DNA from: Phragmites australis
Lineage: Eukaryota > Streptophyta > Magnoliopsida > Poales > Poaceae
Length of the DNA: 64,000 nucleotides
Assembly (NCBI RefSeq): GCF_958298935.1
Contig: NC_084933.1
Coordinates: 30,342,334 to 30,406,333 of the forward strand
Reading direction: 5' to 3'
In this document: in pieces, positions 23,900 through 33,974 of the stretch
Numbering within the stretch: position 1 is the stretch's first letter
Layout of the letters: each line of letters opens with the position of its first letter
Translations under genes and position numbers: made by a program
The notes under the pieces: generated by a model
Told to the model about the DNA's origin: nothing
The model's input: the letters and a program-made list of their open reading frames with translations, nothing else
Databases searched by the model: none

Positions 23900-25667
23900 T
23901 GTAAGGATCGGTGACGTCCTAAGAGGGGGGGGGGTGAATTAGGACACTTAGAACTAAACTGGCTCAAAAAATAACACAAGATAAACCTATATCAATTTCT
24001 ATCTAAATGTGCTCTAGGTTTATCTAGCGTGTCTACTCTACCGATTAAGGAAACTTGCAACCTATCTAGTAAGGTAAATTGCAAGAATGTAAATGCGGAA
24101 GTGTAAAGAGGGTAGAGAGAACAAACTCGGCACAAGGATTTTTATCCCGTGGTTTCGATGGCATGAAAGCCACCCCTAGTCCACGTTGGAGCTCCACAAA
24201 GGATATGCTCCCGGTCGGCACCCGGTCACGGCCTTTGAGCCACCAAGTCACAAAGACAAGGCCTCTACCCGGATGAGCCACCAAACCACCAAGGCAAGGT
24301 CTCACCACTAGCCTCTCTTCCGGTTCCTCGCCGTCGTGATCACTTCGGAGCTTGAGCCACAAAGGCAAGGGTCTCCGCGTCCCCGCACAAATACCTTGCC
24401 GCCTCTCCACACCAAGTCGGAGGGTCAACAAGCTTACCGGCGAGTCACCAAGACTCCAAGGTGCCGGCGTACCACTTGGTACAAGTTAGGATCACTCCTT
24501 GATCCACTCTCTATGCAGCTATCAACTAGCTACACTCTCTCTAGGCCTACAAGCACTAATCACTCTCTAATGGTGTGCTTAATCGCCTTGGATTTGATCA
24601 CTTAAGCACTTTGGTGGCTTGGATGTCTTCTCAAGTGTACATGAACTTCTCTGGACTCCAGCCCCTTCAAATGACTGAGTGGAGGAGTATTTATAGCCTC
24701 AAATCCGCCAACTAGCCGTTGCCCCAACGGCTCAGAAAATTGTGAGCACCGGATAATCCTGTGATGATAGTAGTACAAGCACCGGATTATCCTGTGAGTA
24801 CATCAGAGAAACTAGCCGTTGGAACCCACTCAAACTCAACTGTGAGCACCGGATTATCCTGTGATGAGTTAGTTAACACCGGACAAAAGCACCGGATTAT
24901 CCTATGCCCATAAGTTCATTTTGGAGCTCTCTGCAAAAATTAGTCCGGTGAGTTCATTTTGTGAGCACCGGATTATCCTGTGATGAGTTAGTTAACACCG
25001 GACAAAAGCACCGGATTATCCTATGCCCATAAGTTCATTTTGGAGCTCTCTGCAAAAATTAGTCCGGTGAGTTCATTTTGTGAGCACCGGATTATCCTGT
25101 GATGAGTTAGTTAACACCGGACAAAAGCACCGGATTATCCTATGCCCATAAGTTCATTTTGGAGCTCTCTGCAAAAATTAGTCCGGTGAGTTCATTTTGT
25201 GAGCACCGGATTATCCTGTGAGGCACTGGACTTATGTTGATTTGAGCACCGGAGTTATGTTGATTTGAGCACCGGATATTCCTCTGAAGCACCGGAGTTA
25301 TGTTGATTTTGATCACCGGATTATCCTGTGAGGCAAATTTCAGCACAACTGTATTTTGGGCATAACTTTTCGCTACGAACTCCGATTTTGATGATCTTGG
25401 GCTCTATTGAAAGCTTGTGAATAGATCTACAAGATTATACAAAAATTCATCCCATTTGATCACATCAAAATTCATTGTGACAAGTCCAATTCATTTCTTT
25501 CTTTATTCCGGCTTCGGTGACTTCTCTTTTGTTGCATCCATGAGACCTACTAAAGCATATACTTGACAAACATGTTAGTCTTATTGACTATATTGTCATT
25601 AATCACCAAAATTACATACATGCCCTTATGTAATTTAGGCAATCAACCTAAGGGCATGTTTCCTACA
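23900..25667 (-). repeat. 3' LTR of the gag-only element
   Basis: On the minus strand it runs from TGTAGGAAACATGCCC to TCCTTACA. It holds three 119-base tandem units (24,842-25,198) with the recurring word CACCGGATTATCC. It matches 28,890-30,653 except for about two base changes and a longer G run near 23,925. Confidence 0.92.
24842..25198. repeat. 119-bp tandem triplication within the LTR
   Basis: Three consecutive identical or near-identical 119-base units, each starting GTGAGCACCGGATTATCC, followed by a partial fourth. The other LTR has the same array from 29,828. It is part of the LTR, not a CRISPR array. Confidence 0.9.
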
Positions 25668-25681
25668 ATCTCTCCCTTTTT
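25668..25681 (-). other. Polypurine tract of the gag-only element
   Basis: AAAAAGGGAGAGAT on the minus strand lies immediately before the 3' LTR. It would prime plus-strand DNA synthesis. Confidence 0.8.
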
Positions 25682-26889
25682 GGTGATTGATGACAACACA
25701 ACCAAAACAAGTGGCAAATAATAAAAGATAACAAATGTAAACCAATTGTAAAAGGCAAAATGCCTTACCACATTGCTTGGATGCATATTCTTACCATTAA
25801 GTCCCCCTTTGTTGTGGCTCCCCTTTTTTCCATCGCCACTATCTCCCTTGGATGGCCCATGCAAGAGCTTCTTCCCTTTGTCAACCTAGATGCCTCAAGT
25901 TGTTTCTTGTTCCTTCTTCTCCCCATTTGTCAACACTTGCAACTTGAACTTGATTTGTCTCTTACTTTGGTCACCATAATTCTCCCCCTTTGTCAACAAT
26001 CTCCTAAAAAGGCTATATGCACATGTTGAACTCAAGGGAAAACATTAGAATACATGGGAGAGAGTTTCACAAATCATGATCCAATAAAAGAAAATGATAC
26101 CAATTGAAGGAAATCAAATCAAGGAGATGGTACCAATTCAATGCAAAGAAAGCATATGGATCACAATTCATGAAACTCACGTAATATGATTTAAACTCTC
26201 CCTATATGTGTGCATACATATGATAAGAGAAAGACATATGCAAAACTAGATAATATAGAAGATGGAAAGTTTAAACCATATTATGTATGGAGGTAGCTTA
26301 AATGAACAACCGGATTGGCAATGATACCAAATGAAAAGTATGTGCATAACATACCTTCGGGGACTTATTGACTTCTCCATGAGACTACAAAAGATACAAC
26401 TTGCAACACATGTTAGTCTCAAAATCACAACCCATAGGATATACTCCCCCTAAATGTGTGTATACAAGTGTTGAATACTTGTGAGGGATATATGCACTTG
26501 TTATTGATAACAATGAGGATTTATCCTATAGATTGGACTTATGGCACATAAAAAGATATCAAATGAAAACTAGTGCCATTGATTAAACCTACAACTAATA
26601 AACTATGTAGGTTGCTCATAGATTAAAGATAAACACAAGCAACCTACCATATGAAAACTTACACTAGGCATTGCAACAAATTGAATTAAGCACATGCAAT
26701 CCTAGACAAGGCAAAGGTACAAATTGAAAGAAATTAACATATGGTACCTTCCACCTTTGGATGGGGATTTGGGTATATGATGATTATGATCTTCATCAAT
26801 ACGCCCATCTTGTACACTTGGCTTCATTGCTTGAGCTTCATCTTCATCTTGTGAGCCAAGTCTCCAAATCCCCGTAGCCGCTTCGGACT
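25682..26889. other. Non-coding interior of the gag-only element
   Basis: AT-rich sequence with poly-pyrimidine stretches such as CTCCCCCTTTGTCAA, where an autonomous relative would have pol. No integrase, RT or RNase H motif was found in any frame. A short minus-strand ORF at 26,702-26,911 overlaps the gag end and is probably the edge of the lost pol region. Confidence 0.6.
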
Positions 26890-28821
26890 TCAAGTCTTCT
26901 TTGGAACCCAAACCGATTGGGGCCCCTTCATGTTGGTGATGACTTCTTTAGGTACCCAAATGGATTGGTTCCTCCCCCAATCTCTTCTCCCAACCTTGTG
27001 TGCAACCACCTTACCATTTTCCTTCTTCTTAAGCTTGTAGTGGTTGTTCTTAGACTTGAGCTTGTAGTTGGGCTTGGTGTAGAAGTTGGAGGCTTTGTTT
27101 AAGAGGTTAGCCATCTTCTTCTTCTCCTTGGTCTCCTTCTTCACTTGCTTGCATTTGAAGGACTTGTGGCCTTCCAAATGGCATTTGAAGCATGTCACGG
27201 TTGACCCCTCCGCAAGCTTCTTCACCATGAATGCATGGTTATCTTGAGGAGGTTGGACATGTCCTTTGCCCTTCAATCTTGCTAAGTCTTCCTTGAGCTT
27301 TTCCACTTCTTGCTTGAGCTTAACATTTTCTTTTGCAATGAGGTTGTTAGATGATTCTACAACAAAATTCTCAACACACATCTCATTGCAAAGGGGTGAG
27401 CATGATAAAGCAATTAAATCATTACAAGAAGTGAAAGCATCTACCTTAGGATTGTAATTAAAGAGAGAGGTAGATTGCTTCAAAGGGGTCTTAGTTTGAG
27501 ATTCAATGCACTTAGCCTTAAGCTCTTCATGCTCCTTGTTTAGCAAATTGAATTTGCACAATAATTGATCATAATTAGAAACAAATGTAGCATGGATGTC
27601 ATTAAGTGCATTGAATTTCTTAAGCTCTTTTGATTGTTTCTTAATGGCCCTTTGTTGCTCATTTATCAATTGAAGGAGTTCATCATAGGAGGGGGAATCC
27701 TCATCGGATTCATCATCACTTACATTGCTATCTATACTTTTGGCCATAAGGCACTTGTGTGAAGACTTACGTGATGATGACTTTGAGGAAGAGCTTCTCT
27801 TGGGGTAGAGGATGGTGATGCTCTCATCATTTGAGCTTGAATCTTCATCTTCACTCACCCATCTTCCCATGGTTGCAAAAGCTTTGGCTCTACTCCTTGT
27901 CTCCCTCTTCTTGATCTTCTTCTCTTTCTCTTTCTTGATATGATCCATTGTTTTGATCATGTCTTGAATGGAGATTGGATGATCAATCTTGGCGTTGATC
28001 CTCTTCATGTTCTTCTCTATTTGCGAGAAGAGCTTAGCCATCTTGGGATCCAATTCTTCATCACTTGATGTGCTTTGATCATCCTCTTCTTCGCTCTCTT
28101 CTTCGCTCTCTTCATCTTGATCACCATCATCTTCGCTTGAGCTTGACTCTTGCTCTTGCCTCCTCATCCTTGCCTTCATGTGTTGACATTGAGCTTGCTT
28201 GCTTGTGAGAGCAAGATTCTTGGTGTTGGATGAGGTAGGGGCTTCCACCTCCATGTTCATGGTCATCTCATGGACGGTGATCTTGCCTAGCACTTGACTT
28301 GGAGTCATCCTCTTGATGTCATTGTTGTCATAGATGATGGAGACTATCAACTTGTACTTTGGAAGAAGAGCTTGAAGTATTCTTCTCACCACTTGATCGT
28401 CTTCAATTGGCGTCAAACCTAACCCATTGATCTCATTCACAAGAATATTCAAACGAGAATACATATCATTAGCACTTTCATAGGATAGTTGTTTGATGCC
28501 ATTGAGCTTAGTAACAAGCACATGATATTTCTCATTACGCACATCCTTTGTGCCCTCATGTATTTCATTGAGACTAGTCCAAATATCATGCGCATTGGTG
28601 AGAGAATAAACACGATTAAATGCATCGGTGCATAAAGATGATAAAAGGATACTCTTCGCCAATGCATTTAATTGTCTCTCCTTGTTGGTGATGCGTTGCC
28701 TCATCCCTTCCTCAGTGACTCTCCAAATATCTAATCCCCGGGCTTGCAAATAACAAGACATTAGAACCTTCCAACGGGGAAAATTTGTGCCATCGAAAAG
28801 TGGAGCGCTATGGAAATCCAT
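26890..28821 (-). CDS. Copia-type gag polyprotein
   Basis: An uninterrupted frame of about 643 residues. The first ATG in frame is 28,821; the codons upstream of it run into a stop without another ATG. The N-terminal ~190 residues have the gag/UBN2 pattern (FDGTNFPRWK, DIWTSLNEIHEG, VVRRILQALLPKYK). The middle is a long acidic serine/glutamate-rich and coiled-coil-like region. A CX2CX4HX4C zinc knuckle, CFKCHLEGHKSFKC, lies near residue 550, and the C-terminus repeats a SVWVPK-type motif. It would form the virus-like particle and package RNA. It begins about 55 bases after the primer site. The open frame fits the recent insertion. Confidence 0.9.
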   Translation of the reverse strand: MDFHSAPLFDGTNFPRWKVLMSCYLQARGLDIWRVTEEGMRQRITNKERQLNALAKSILLSSLCTDAFNRVYSLTNAHDIWTSLNEIHEGTKDVRNEKYHVLVTKLNGIKQLSYESANDMYSRLNILVNEINGLGLTPIEDDQVVRRILQALLPKYKLIVSIIYDNNDIKRMTPSQVLGKITVHEMTMNMEVEAPTSSNTKNLALTSKQAQCQHMKARMRRQEQESSSSEDDGDQDEESEEESEEEDDQSTSSDEELDPKMAKLFSQIEKNMKRINAKIDHPISIQDMIKTMDHIKKEKEKKIKKRETRSRAKAFATMGRWVSEDEDSSSNDESITILYPKRSSSSKSSSRKSSHKCLMAKSIDSNVSDDESDEDSPSYDELLQLINEQQRAIKKQSKELKKFNALNDIHATFVSNYDQLLCKFNLLNKEHEELKAKCIESQTKTPLKQSTSLFNYNPKVDAFTSCNDLIALSCSPLCNEMCVENFVVESSNNLIAKENVKLKQEVEKLKEDLARLKGKGHVQPPQDNHAFMVKKLAEGSTVTCFKCHLEGHKSFKCKQVKKETKEKKKMANLLNKASNFYTKPNYKLKSKNNHYKLKKKENGKVVAHKVGRRDWGRNQSIWVPKEVITNMKGPQSVWVPKKT

Positions 28822-28875
28822 CCCAACCCCGGACGTCACAACTCTAGGCGGTTAAGCCCAATTTAAGAGCACGAG

Positions 28876-28887
28876 GCTCTGATACCA
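28876..28887 (-). other. tRNA-Met primer-binding site of the gag-only element
   Basis: TGGTATCAGAGC on the minus strand lies two bases inside the 5' LTR end and is complementary to the 3' end of initiator tRNA-Met. Confidence 0.88.
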
Positions 28888-28889
28888 CT

Positions 28890-30653
28890 TGTAAGGATCG
28901 GTGACGTCCTAAGAGGGGGGTGAATTAGGACACTTAGAACTAAACTGGCTCAAAAAATAACACAAGATAAACCTATATCAATTTCTATCTAAATGTGCTC
29001 TAGGTTTATCTAGCGTGTCTACTCTACCGATTAAGGAAACTTGCAACCTATCTAGTAAGGTAAATTGCAAGAATGTAAATGCGGAAGTGTAAAGAGGGTA
29101 GAGAGAACAAACTCGGCACAAGGATTTTTATCCCGTGGTTTCGATGGCATGAAAGCCACCCCTAGTCCACGTTGGAGCTCCACAAAGGATATGCTCCCGG
29201 TCGGCACCCGGTCACGGCCTTTGAGCCACCAAGTCACAAAGACAAGGCCTCTACCCGGATGAGCCACCAAACCACCAAGGCAAGGTCTCACCACTAGCCT
29301 CTCTTCCGGTTCCTCGCCGCCGTGATCACTTCGGAGCTTGAGCCACAAAGGCAAGGGTCTCCGCGTCCCCGCACAAATACCTTGCCGCCTCTCCACACCA
29401 AGTCGGAGGGTCAACAAGCTTACCGGCGAGTCACCAAGACTCCAAGGTGCCGGCGTACCACTTGGTACAAGTTAGGATCACTCCTTGATCCACTCTCTAT
29501 GCAGCTATCAACTAGCTACACTCTCTCTAGGCCTACAAGCACTAATCACTCTCTAATGGTGTGCTTAATCGCCTTGGATTTGATCACTTAAGCACTTTGG
29601 TGGCTTGGATGTCTTCTCAAGTGTACATGAACTTCTCTGGACTCCAGCCCCTTCAAATGACTGAGTGGAGGAGTATTTATAGCCTCAAATCCGCCAACTA
29701 GCCGTTGCCCCAACGGCTCAGAAAATTGTGAGCACCGGATAATCCTGTGATGATAGTAGTACAAGCACCGGATTATCCTGTGAGTACATCAGAGAAACTA
29801 GCCGTTGGAACCCACTCAAACTCAACTGTGAGCACCGGATTATCCTGTGATGAGTTAGTTAACACCGGACAAAAGCACCGGATTATCCTATGCCCATAAG
29901 TTCATTTTGGAGCTCTCTGCAAAAATTAGTCCGGTGAGTTCATTTTGTGAGCACCGGATTATCCTGTGATGAGTTAGTTAACACCGGACAAAAGCACCGG
30001 ATTATCCTATGCCCATAAGTTCATTTTGGAGCTCTCTGCAAAAATTAGTCCGGTGAGTTCATTTTGTGAGCACCGGATTATCCTGTGATGAGTTAGTTAA
30101 CACCGGACAAAAGCACCGGATTATCCTATGCCCATAAGTTCATTTTGGAGCTCTCTGCAAAAATTAGTCCGGTGAGTTCATTTTGTGAGCACCGGATTAT
30201 CCTGTGAGGCACCGGACTTATGTTGATTTGAGCACCGGAGTTATGTTGATTTGAGCACCGGATATTCCTCTGAAGCACCGGAGTTATGTTGATTTTGATC
30301 ACCGGATTATCCTGTGAGGCAAATTTCAGCACAACTGTATTTTGGGCATAACTTTTCGCTACGAACTCCGATTTTGATGATCTTGGGCTCTATTGAAAGC
30401 TTGTGAATAGATCTACAAGATTATACAAAAATTCATCCCATTTGATCACATCAAAATTCATTGTGACAAGTCCAATTCATTTCTTTCTTTATTCCGGCTT
30501 CGGTGACTTCTCTTTTGTTGCATCCATGAGACCTACTAAAGCATATACTTGACAAACATGTTAGTCTTATTGACTATATTGTCATTAATCACCAAAATTA
30601 CATACATGCCCTTATGTAATTTAGGCAATCAACCTAAGGGCATGTTTCCTACA
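28890..30653 (-). repeat. 5' LTR of the gag-only element
   Basis: Nearly identical to 23,900-25,667, with the same terminal TG...CA and the same triple 119-base array. As the 5' LTR it would contain the promoter of the element. Confidence 0.92.
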
Positions 30654-31440
30654 ATAGGGGTTTTTGCAAAAATTTGTTCTCATTTACCATTGATCTAAAC
30701 TTGCAGCGGAATATAAACTAACGGATTTTTCACAAGTGAAAAACCTAAATATGCTAGGCTCAACTAGTGCATAATCACCATAAGTAAGTGTGAAAGTTAC
30801 AATCATAGGGTGACAAGAATTACTCTAATCTAGCGAGAGATATGCAATAAAACCTAAATTGAAAAATGGCTGAAAACACTGTTCATCCAGAGTATCCGGG
30901 GTACTCTGGATACTCCGGGTTGTACATGTCCGGAGTCTCAAAAAAGTCCGGAATCTCCAGATTCTATACAGAACAGAGCTCGAAACTGAAATAAAAGGAT
31001 GTTTAAAGAGTTCTAGCTCAAACCAAGTGATGTCGTGTATTCCAAGAGATGATTCCAATTAGATTCACGAAGAACCTACACTCAAATACACACAAACAAG
31101 TAGATCAAGTAATATGCACAAAGATTTGAACAAGAACTTGAAAAATAAGGGAATAAGAGATGTGACACAAAGATTTGTTTCCCGAAGTTCGGATTCACCA
31201 CCGTGAATCTTACGTCTCCTTTGAGGAAGCTCCAACAAGCCGGATCTCTTTCAACCACTTTCCTCGATCCACTCTTGATTTCTTCCCTTGCGAAGGCGAA
31301 ATTATAGCATTCACAAACTTCCGCGGCACACCGCAACTTTAGGTGCTCGCTGGTAACACCTACCGGCTAAGAGACTTTACTTCCAAAAATAACAAACGCG
31401 ATCGAATTTCTTGCTGAGAACTCAAGAGCTCAATCGACCC

Positions 31441-32370
31441 GTGCTAACGCAGCCTCGCTGCTAACTAGTACGTGTAGCAACGCGTCACCACCATCTTATC
31501 CGCCCGCTAATTTTATCGAACCAATTAGACCATACACGGAGCAGTGAAGTCAATTTGGATTGCTGAAAAGAGGCTAAAATTAAACTCTATCTGACAGATG
31601 ACTGTGATTAAGAAACGGAGATGATGAAAAGTACGAAATACTCGTGCATTTTGAATGAGTTTAACTAGCTTGTACCTTCCAATTGACTTGCAACGAAGCA
31701 AATGGGGCTTACTTTCCAAGCCAAAGCATCAATTAGCTTGACTGATCAGATCGAAATGTTTGGTGTGGACTTGTCGTGCGACCTGTAGCAAGTTTCGTCG
31801 AAGCACACCAAATTTCTCAATGTTCCATGAGTTAACTTTTTAACCTGCAGACGGTGTTATGGATCAGTTCTTGAATTACTCCATTTCCATCAGTTAACTG
31901 TTTTGACATGTTATGCATGCATCCTTGCAGCATCGTGAAGCGGAGGCCTGGGGTCGGTAAACCAAACAACCAGCACTTCAGATCCCCGTATTACCAGATG
32001 ATCTACATTTGGCGATGGCATGGAGAGCCAAGAATCGCGAGAAAAACCATGGAGAAGGGGGGTGGAAGTTCGCATCATCTTGCAGAAATTCAGATTTTGA
32101 TGTGATCTCTAGAGGGAGCAATGAAAAAGAAAGAGAACGAGCGAATGCTCGGTTGGTAAGCTCAACGGGAGCGAACCAACGAGTCGGGGTTAAATCTCTA
32201 GCTCTAGCATCTTTGCCGGTTGTGCTTTAAGGTGGAATCTGTCTTCATATGACCTCCAACGAAGATCGAGACCGTAGCAAAAATTAAAGCCTCCTTTTTT
32301 AAGTAATGAAAAAGAAAAATTCTACCTGGGGGTGGTCGGTGAATGAAACAACGGCCACACCAGAACCTCA
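31441..32370. other. Intron-like and flanking DNA of GH32 remnant D
   Basis: No gene. Two stretches (about 31,980-32,060 and 32,325-32,350) match DNA at 38,225-38,330 in GH32 remnant C, so they are ancestral intron sequence of the GH32 family. The left part is ordinary AT-rich intergenic DNA. Confidence 0.5.
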
Positions 32371-32669
32371 CGTCGTCTCGATCTCCTCGACGGGCCACTG
32401 CACAGCTTCCCGCCACTGTCCAACCACAACACCCGCAGAAACGCCCGAAGGCCGGACCAGCCCTTAGCGACGTCGTCGGCCTCGCTGTCCAGGGCGGCTT
32501 GGCTGAGGGGAGAGAGGAGAAGGGGGAAAAGAAGAGGACGGCTTGGGTCGTTGTGGCCCAGCGAGAGGAGAAGAGGGGGAAAAGGGGGCCGGACTGGGAT
32601 GAGAGAGCGGACCGGCCTAACTGCCCTCTCTCTTTTTTTTCTTCCTTTTTTATTTGTACAAATATCCCT

Positions 32670-32740
32670 TTTATACATATACATACATACATATATATAT
32701 ATAGATTTATATCCATAAGTGTGTGTATATATATATCCCA
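32670..32740. repeat. TA/CATA microsatellite
   Basis: Alternating ACATAC, ATATAT and GTGTGTATATAT runs inside the collapsed region of remnant D. Simple repeat of no evident function. Confidence 0.7.
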
Positions 32741-32779
32741 AAAACAATAAATGGTTCAATAAATTTCAAAAAAATCCCT

Positions 32780-33550
32780 CGTACACCTGGTTTGTAACAC
32801 AAACCGATAGTGATATATCATTGTCGGTTTTAACAACTCAATGTTAAAATTGTCGGTTCGACTTATGAACTGACAGTGATATCTGATCACTATCGATTAT
32901 TACCGAAATGACAGTAAAAATGAGACAGATATAACCTTTTTATAGTAATGCCTCTCAAATAGTACAACAGGGCATTAAGTCATGAACGCTGTTAGGGCCA
33001 AGGGCCAATGGGATAACAATTTTGACACAGCTTAAGCCCATAGGTAGTAAAAAGAAGCAACAAAACATTTCTCGTTGGCTAGGAGCAACAGCAAGATAAG
33101 TGCATGTACTTCAAGAAACAGCTTATTTCTAACCGCTATTAGCACCTCAAAGTAAGGATGGACCATGCGATGGTACCGCAAGCCGTGAATTTACTTGGCA
33201 AAGTCAGGTTGGGTTGAGCCATCGAGGAGGCATATTAAATTTGGAGCAAAAAAAGTATACTAACCCCAACCTCACATGATAAGTCTAAATATAGTTATCT
33301 TTAGGGAGTGACTTGTTGTCAGGTGACTGAAAACAAAATTAATCTCAGTCACTTACTCTCACCCGATTCATATGTGTTTTTTCTATAGGTAATTCAAAAT
33401 TACACTGTTCTACCACTAAAATTACATACTCACAACACTGTTATTTTAGGGTAAACAATATGTAATTTTGGGTGACTGAGAGCGGAATTTTTTTCAAGCG
33501 TCTGTGAAAGAGACATTCATGTGCACTCACAGTCTATAACGTGGCTCCGT
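32780..33550. other. Spacer inside remnant D, possible MITE debris
   Basis: Near 32,810-32,900 the word CGGTTYGACTTATGAACTG and partly inverted copies suggest a foldback element. Another weak foldback uses CTCAGTCAC (about 33,345) and GTGACTGAGAG (about 33,472). No ORF of note. The segment replaces what should be exon 3 of the GH32 remnant. Confidence 0.35.
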
Positions 33551-33974
33551 CACTGCCGTGAGGGTTGTACTGGTAGAACAAGTGATACATGCCGTTGTAG
33601 TGCACGGGCCCTGTTGATCAACGAGGCCTAAGCAATCAGGGATCGAGGAAACAAATCAAGAACAGAGTAGCAAGACAAGAACACGCACCATTCGGATCTG
33701 TAAGCACCCGTCGTGTCCATGGTTTTCTCATCCACATGAGTGGTTCCACATCCGTAAGAGATAATTCACCAAAGTCTGTGACTGGACCAATTCACAACAA
33801 CATGAGCGTATACATACCGTTCTGCCAGTTCTTCGCGGGCTGGAAGTGGTAAGCCGTTCTGCCATGGCCGTGCGTGTTCGCAGCACAAATCGATGAAGAA
33901 GAGGCAGATGAGAGAGGAGGGCAAAAGAGCGCCGTGATGGCACAGACGACAAGGGGAAATGCTGCCATTGTCAT

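Larger units (their letters stand above)
23900..30653 (-). mobile_element. Young gag-only (TR-GAG-like) copia-type LTR retrotransposon
   Basis: Two almost identical LTRs of about 1.77 kb flank a 3.2-kb interior, and the 5-base duplication ATAGG lies on both sides (23,895-23,899 and 30,654-30,658). In minus-strand orientation a tRNA-Met primer site (TGGTATCAGAGC) follows the 5' LTR and a polypurine tract (AAAAAGGGAGAGAT) precedes the 3' LTR. The only gene is a complete gag. No protease, integrase, reverse transcriptase or RNase H is present. It must have moved using enzymes from another element. Only about two substitutions and one G-run difference separate the LTRs, so insertion was recent. 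Confidence 0.92.
23862..31440 (-). mobile_element. Older copia-type LTR fragment interrupted by the gag-only element
   Basis: TGAAAGGACAATGATG at 23,862 up to 23,899 continues at 30,659 when the young element and one ATAGG are removed. The joined sequence has the TGAAAG...GGGGGTGAATAGG start seen in the SIRE-like LTR at 59,040, and contains CCGGAGTCTC-type motifs near 30,930. The right edge is only approximate. No internal genes remain, so it is a solo or truncated LTR. Confidence 0.6.
32371..33974 (-). pseudogene. GH32 remnant D (broken invertase-like gene)
   Basis: Exon 1 (33,974-33,818) is 157 bases, the same length as in the intact copies. It encodes a signal-peptide-like start and TAYHFQPAKNWQN. 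The mini-exon ATCCGAATG follows at 33,697-33,689. Exon 3 starts at 33,610 with the equivalent of [19 protein letters not shown] but breaks off near 33,556. Further on, 32,505-32,371 carries the end of exon 3 (DDVAKGWSG) joined directly to the start of exon 4 (VLWLDSGGKL), with no intron and then a frameshift. Most of exon 3, the rest of exon 4 and exon 5 are gone. It cannot encode an enzyme. Confidence 0.85.

Noticed and set aside
24842..25198. Regular direct repeats resembling an array such as CRISPR
   Set aside because: Units are contiguous 119-base copies inside an LTR of a eukaryotic retrotransposon, with no spacer pattern and no cas genes.
32204..32759. 170- and 145-codon minus-strand ORFs near 32.2-32.8 kb as a gene
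   Set aside because: They run through GH32 remnant D, a TA-rich microsatellite and spacer. Only the short GH32-like stretch is meaningful.
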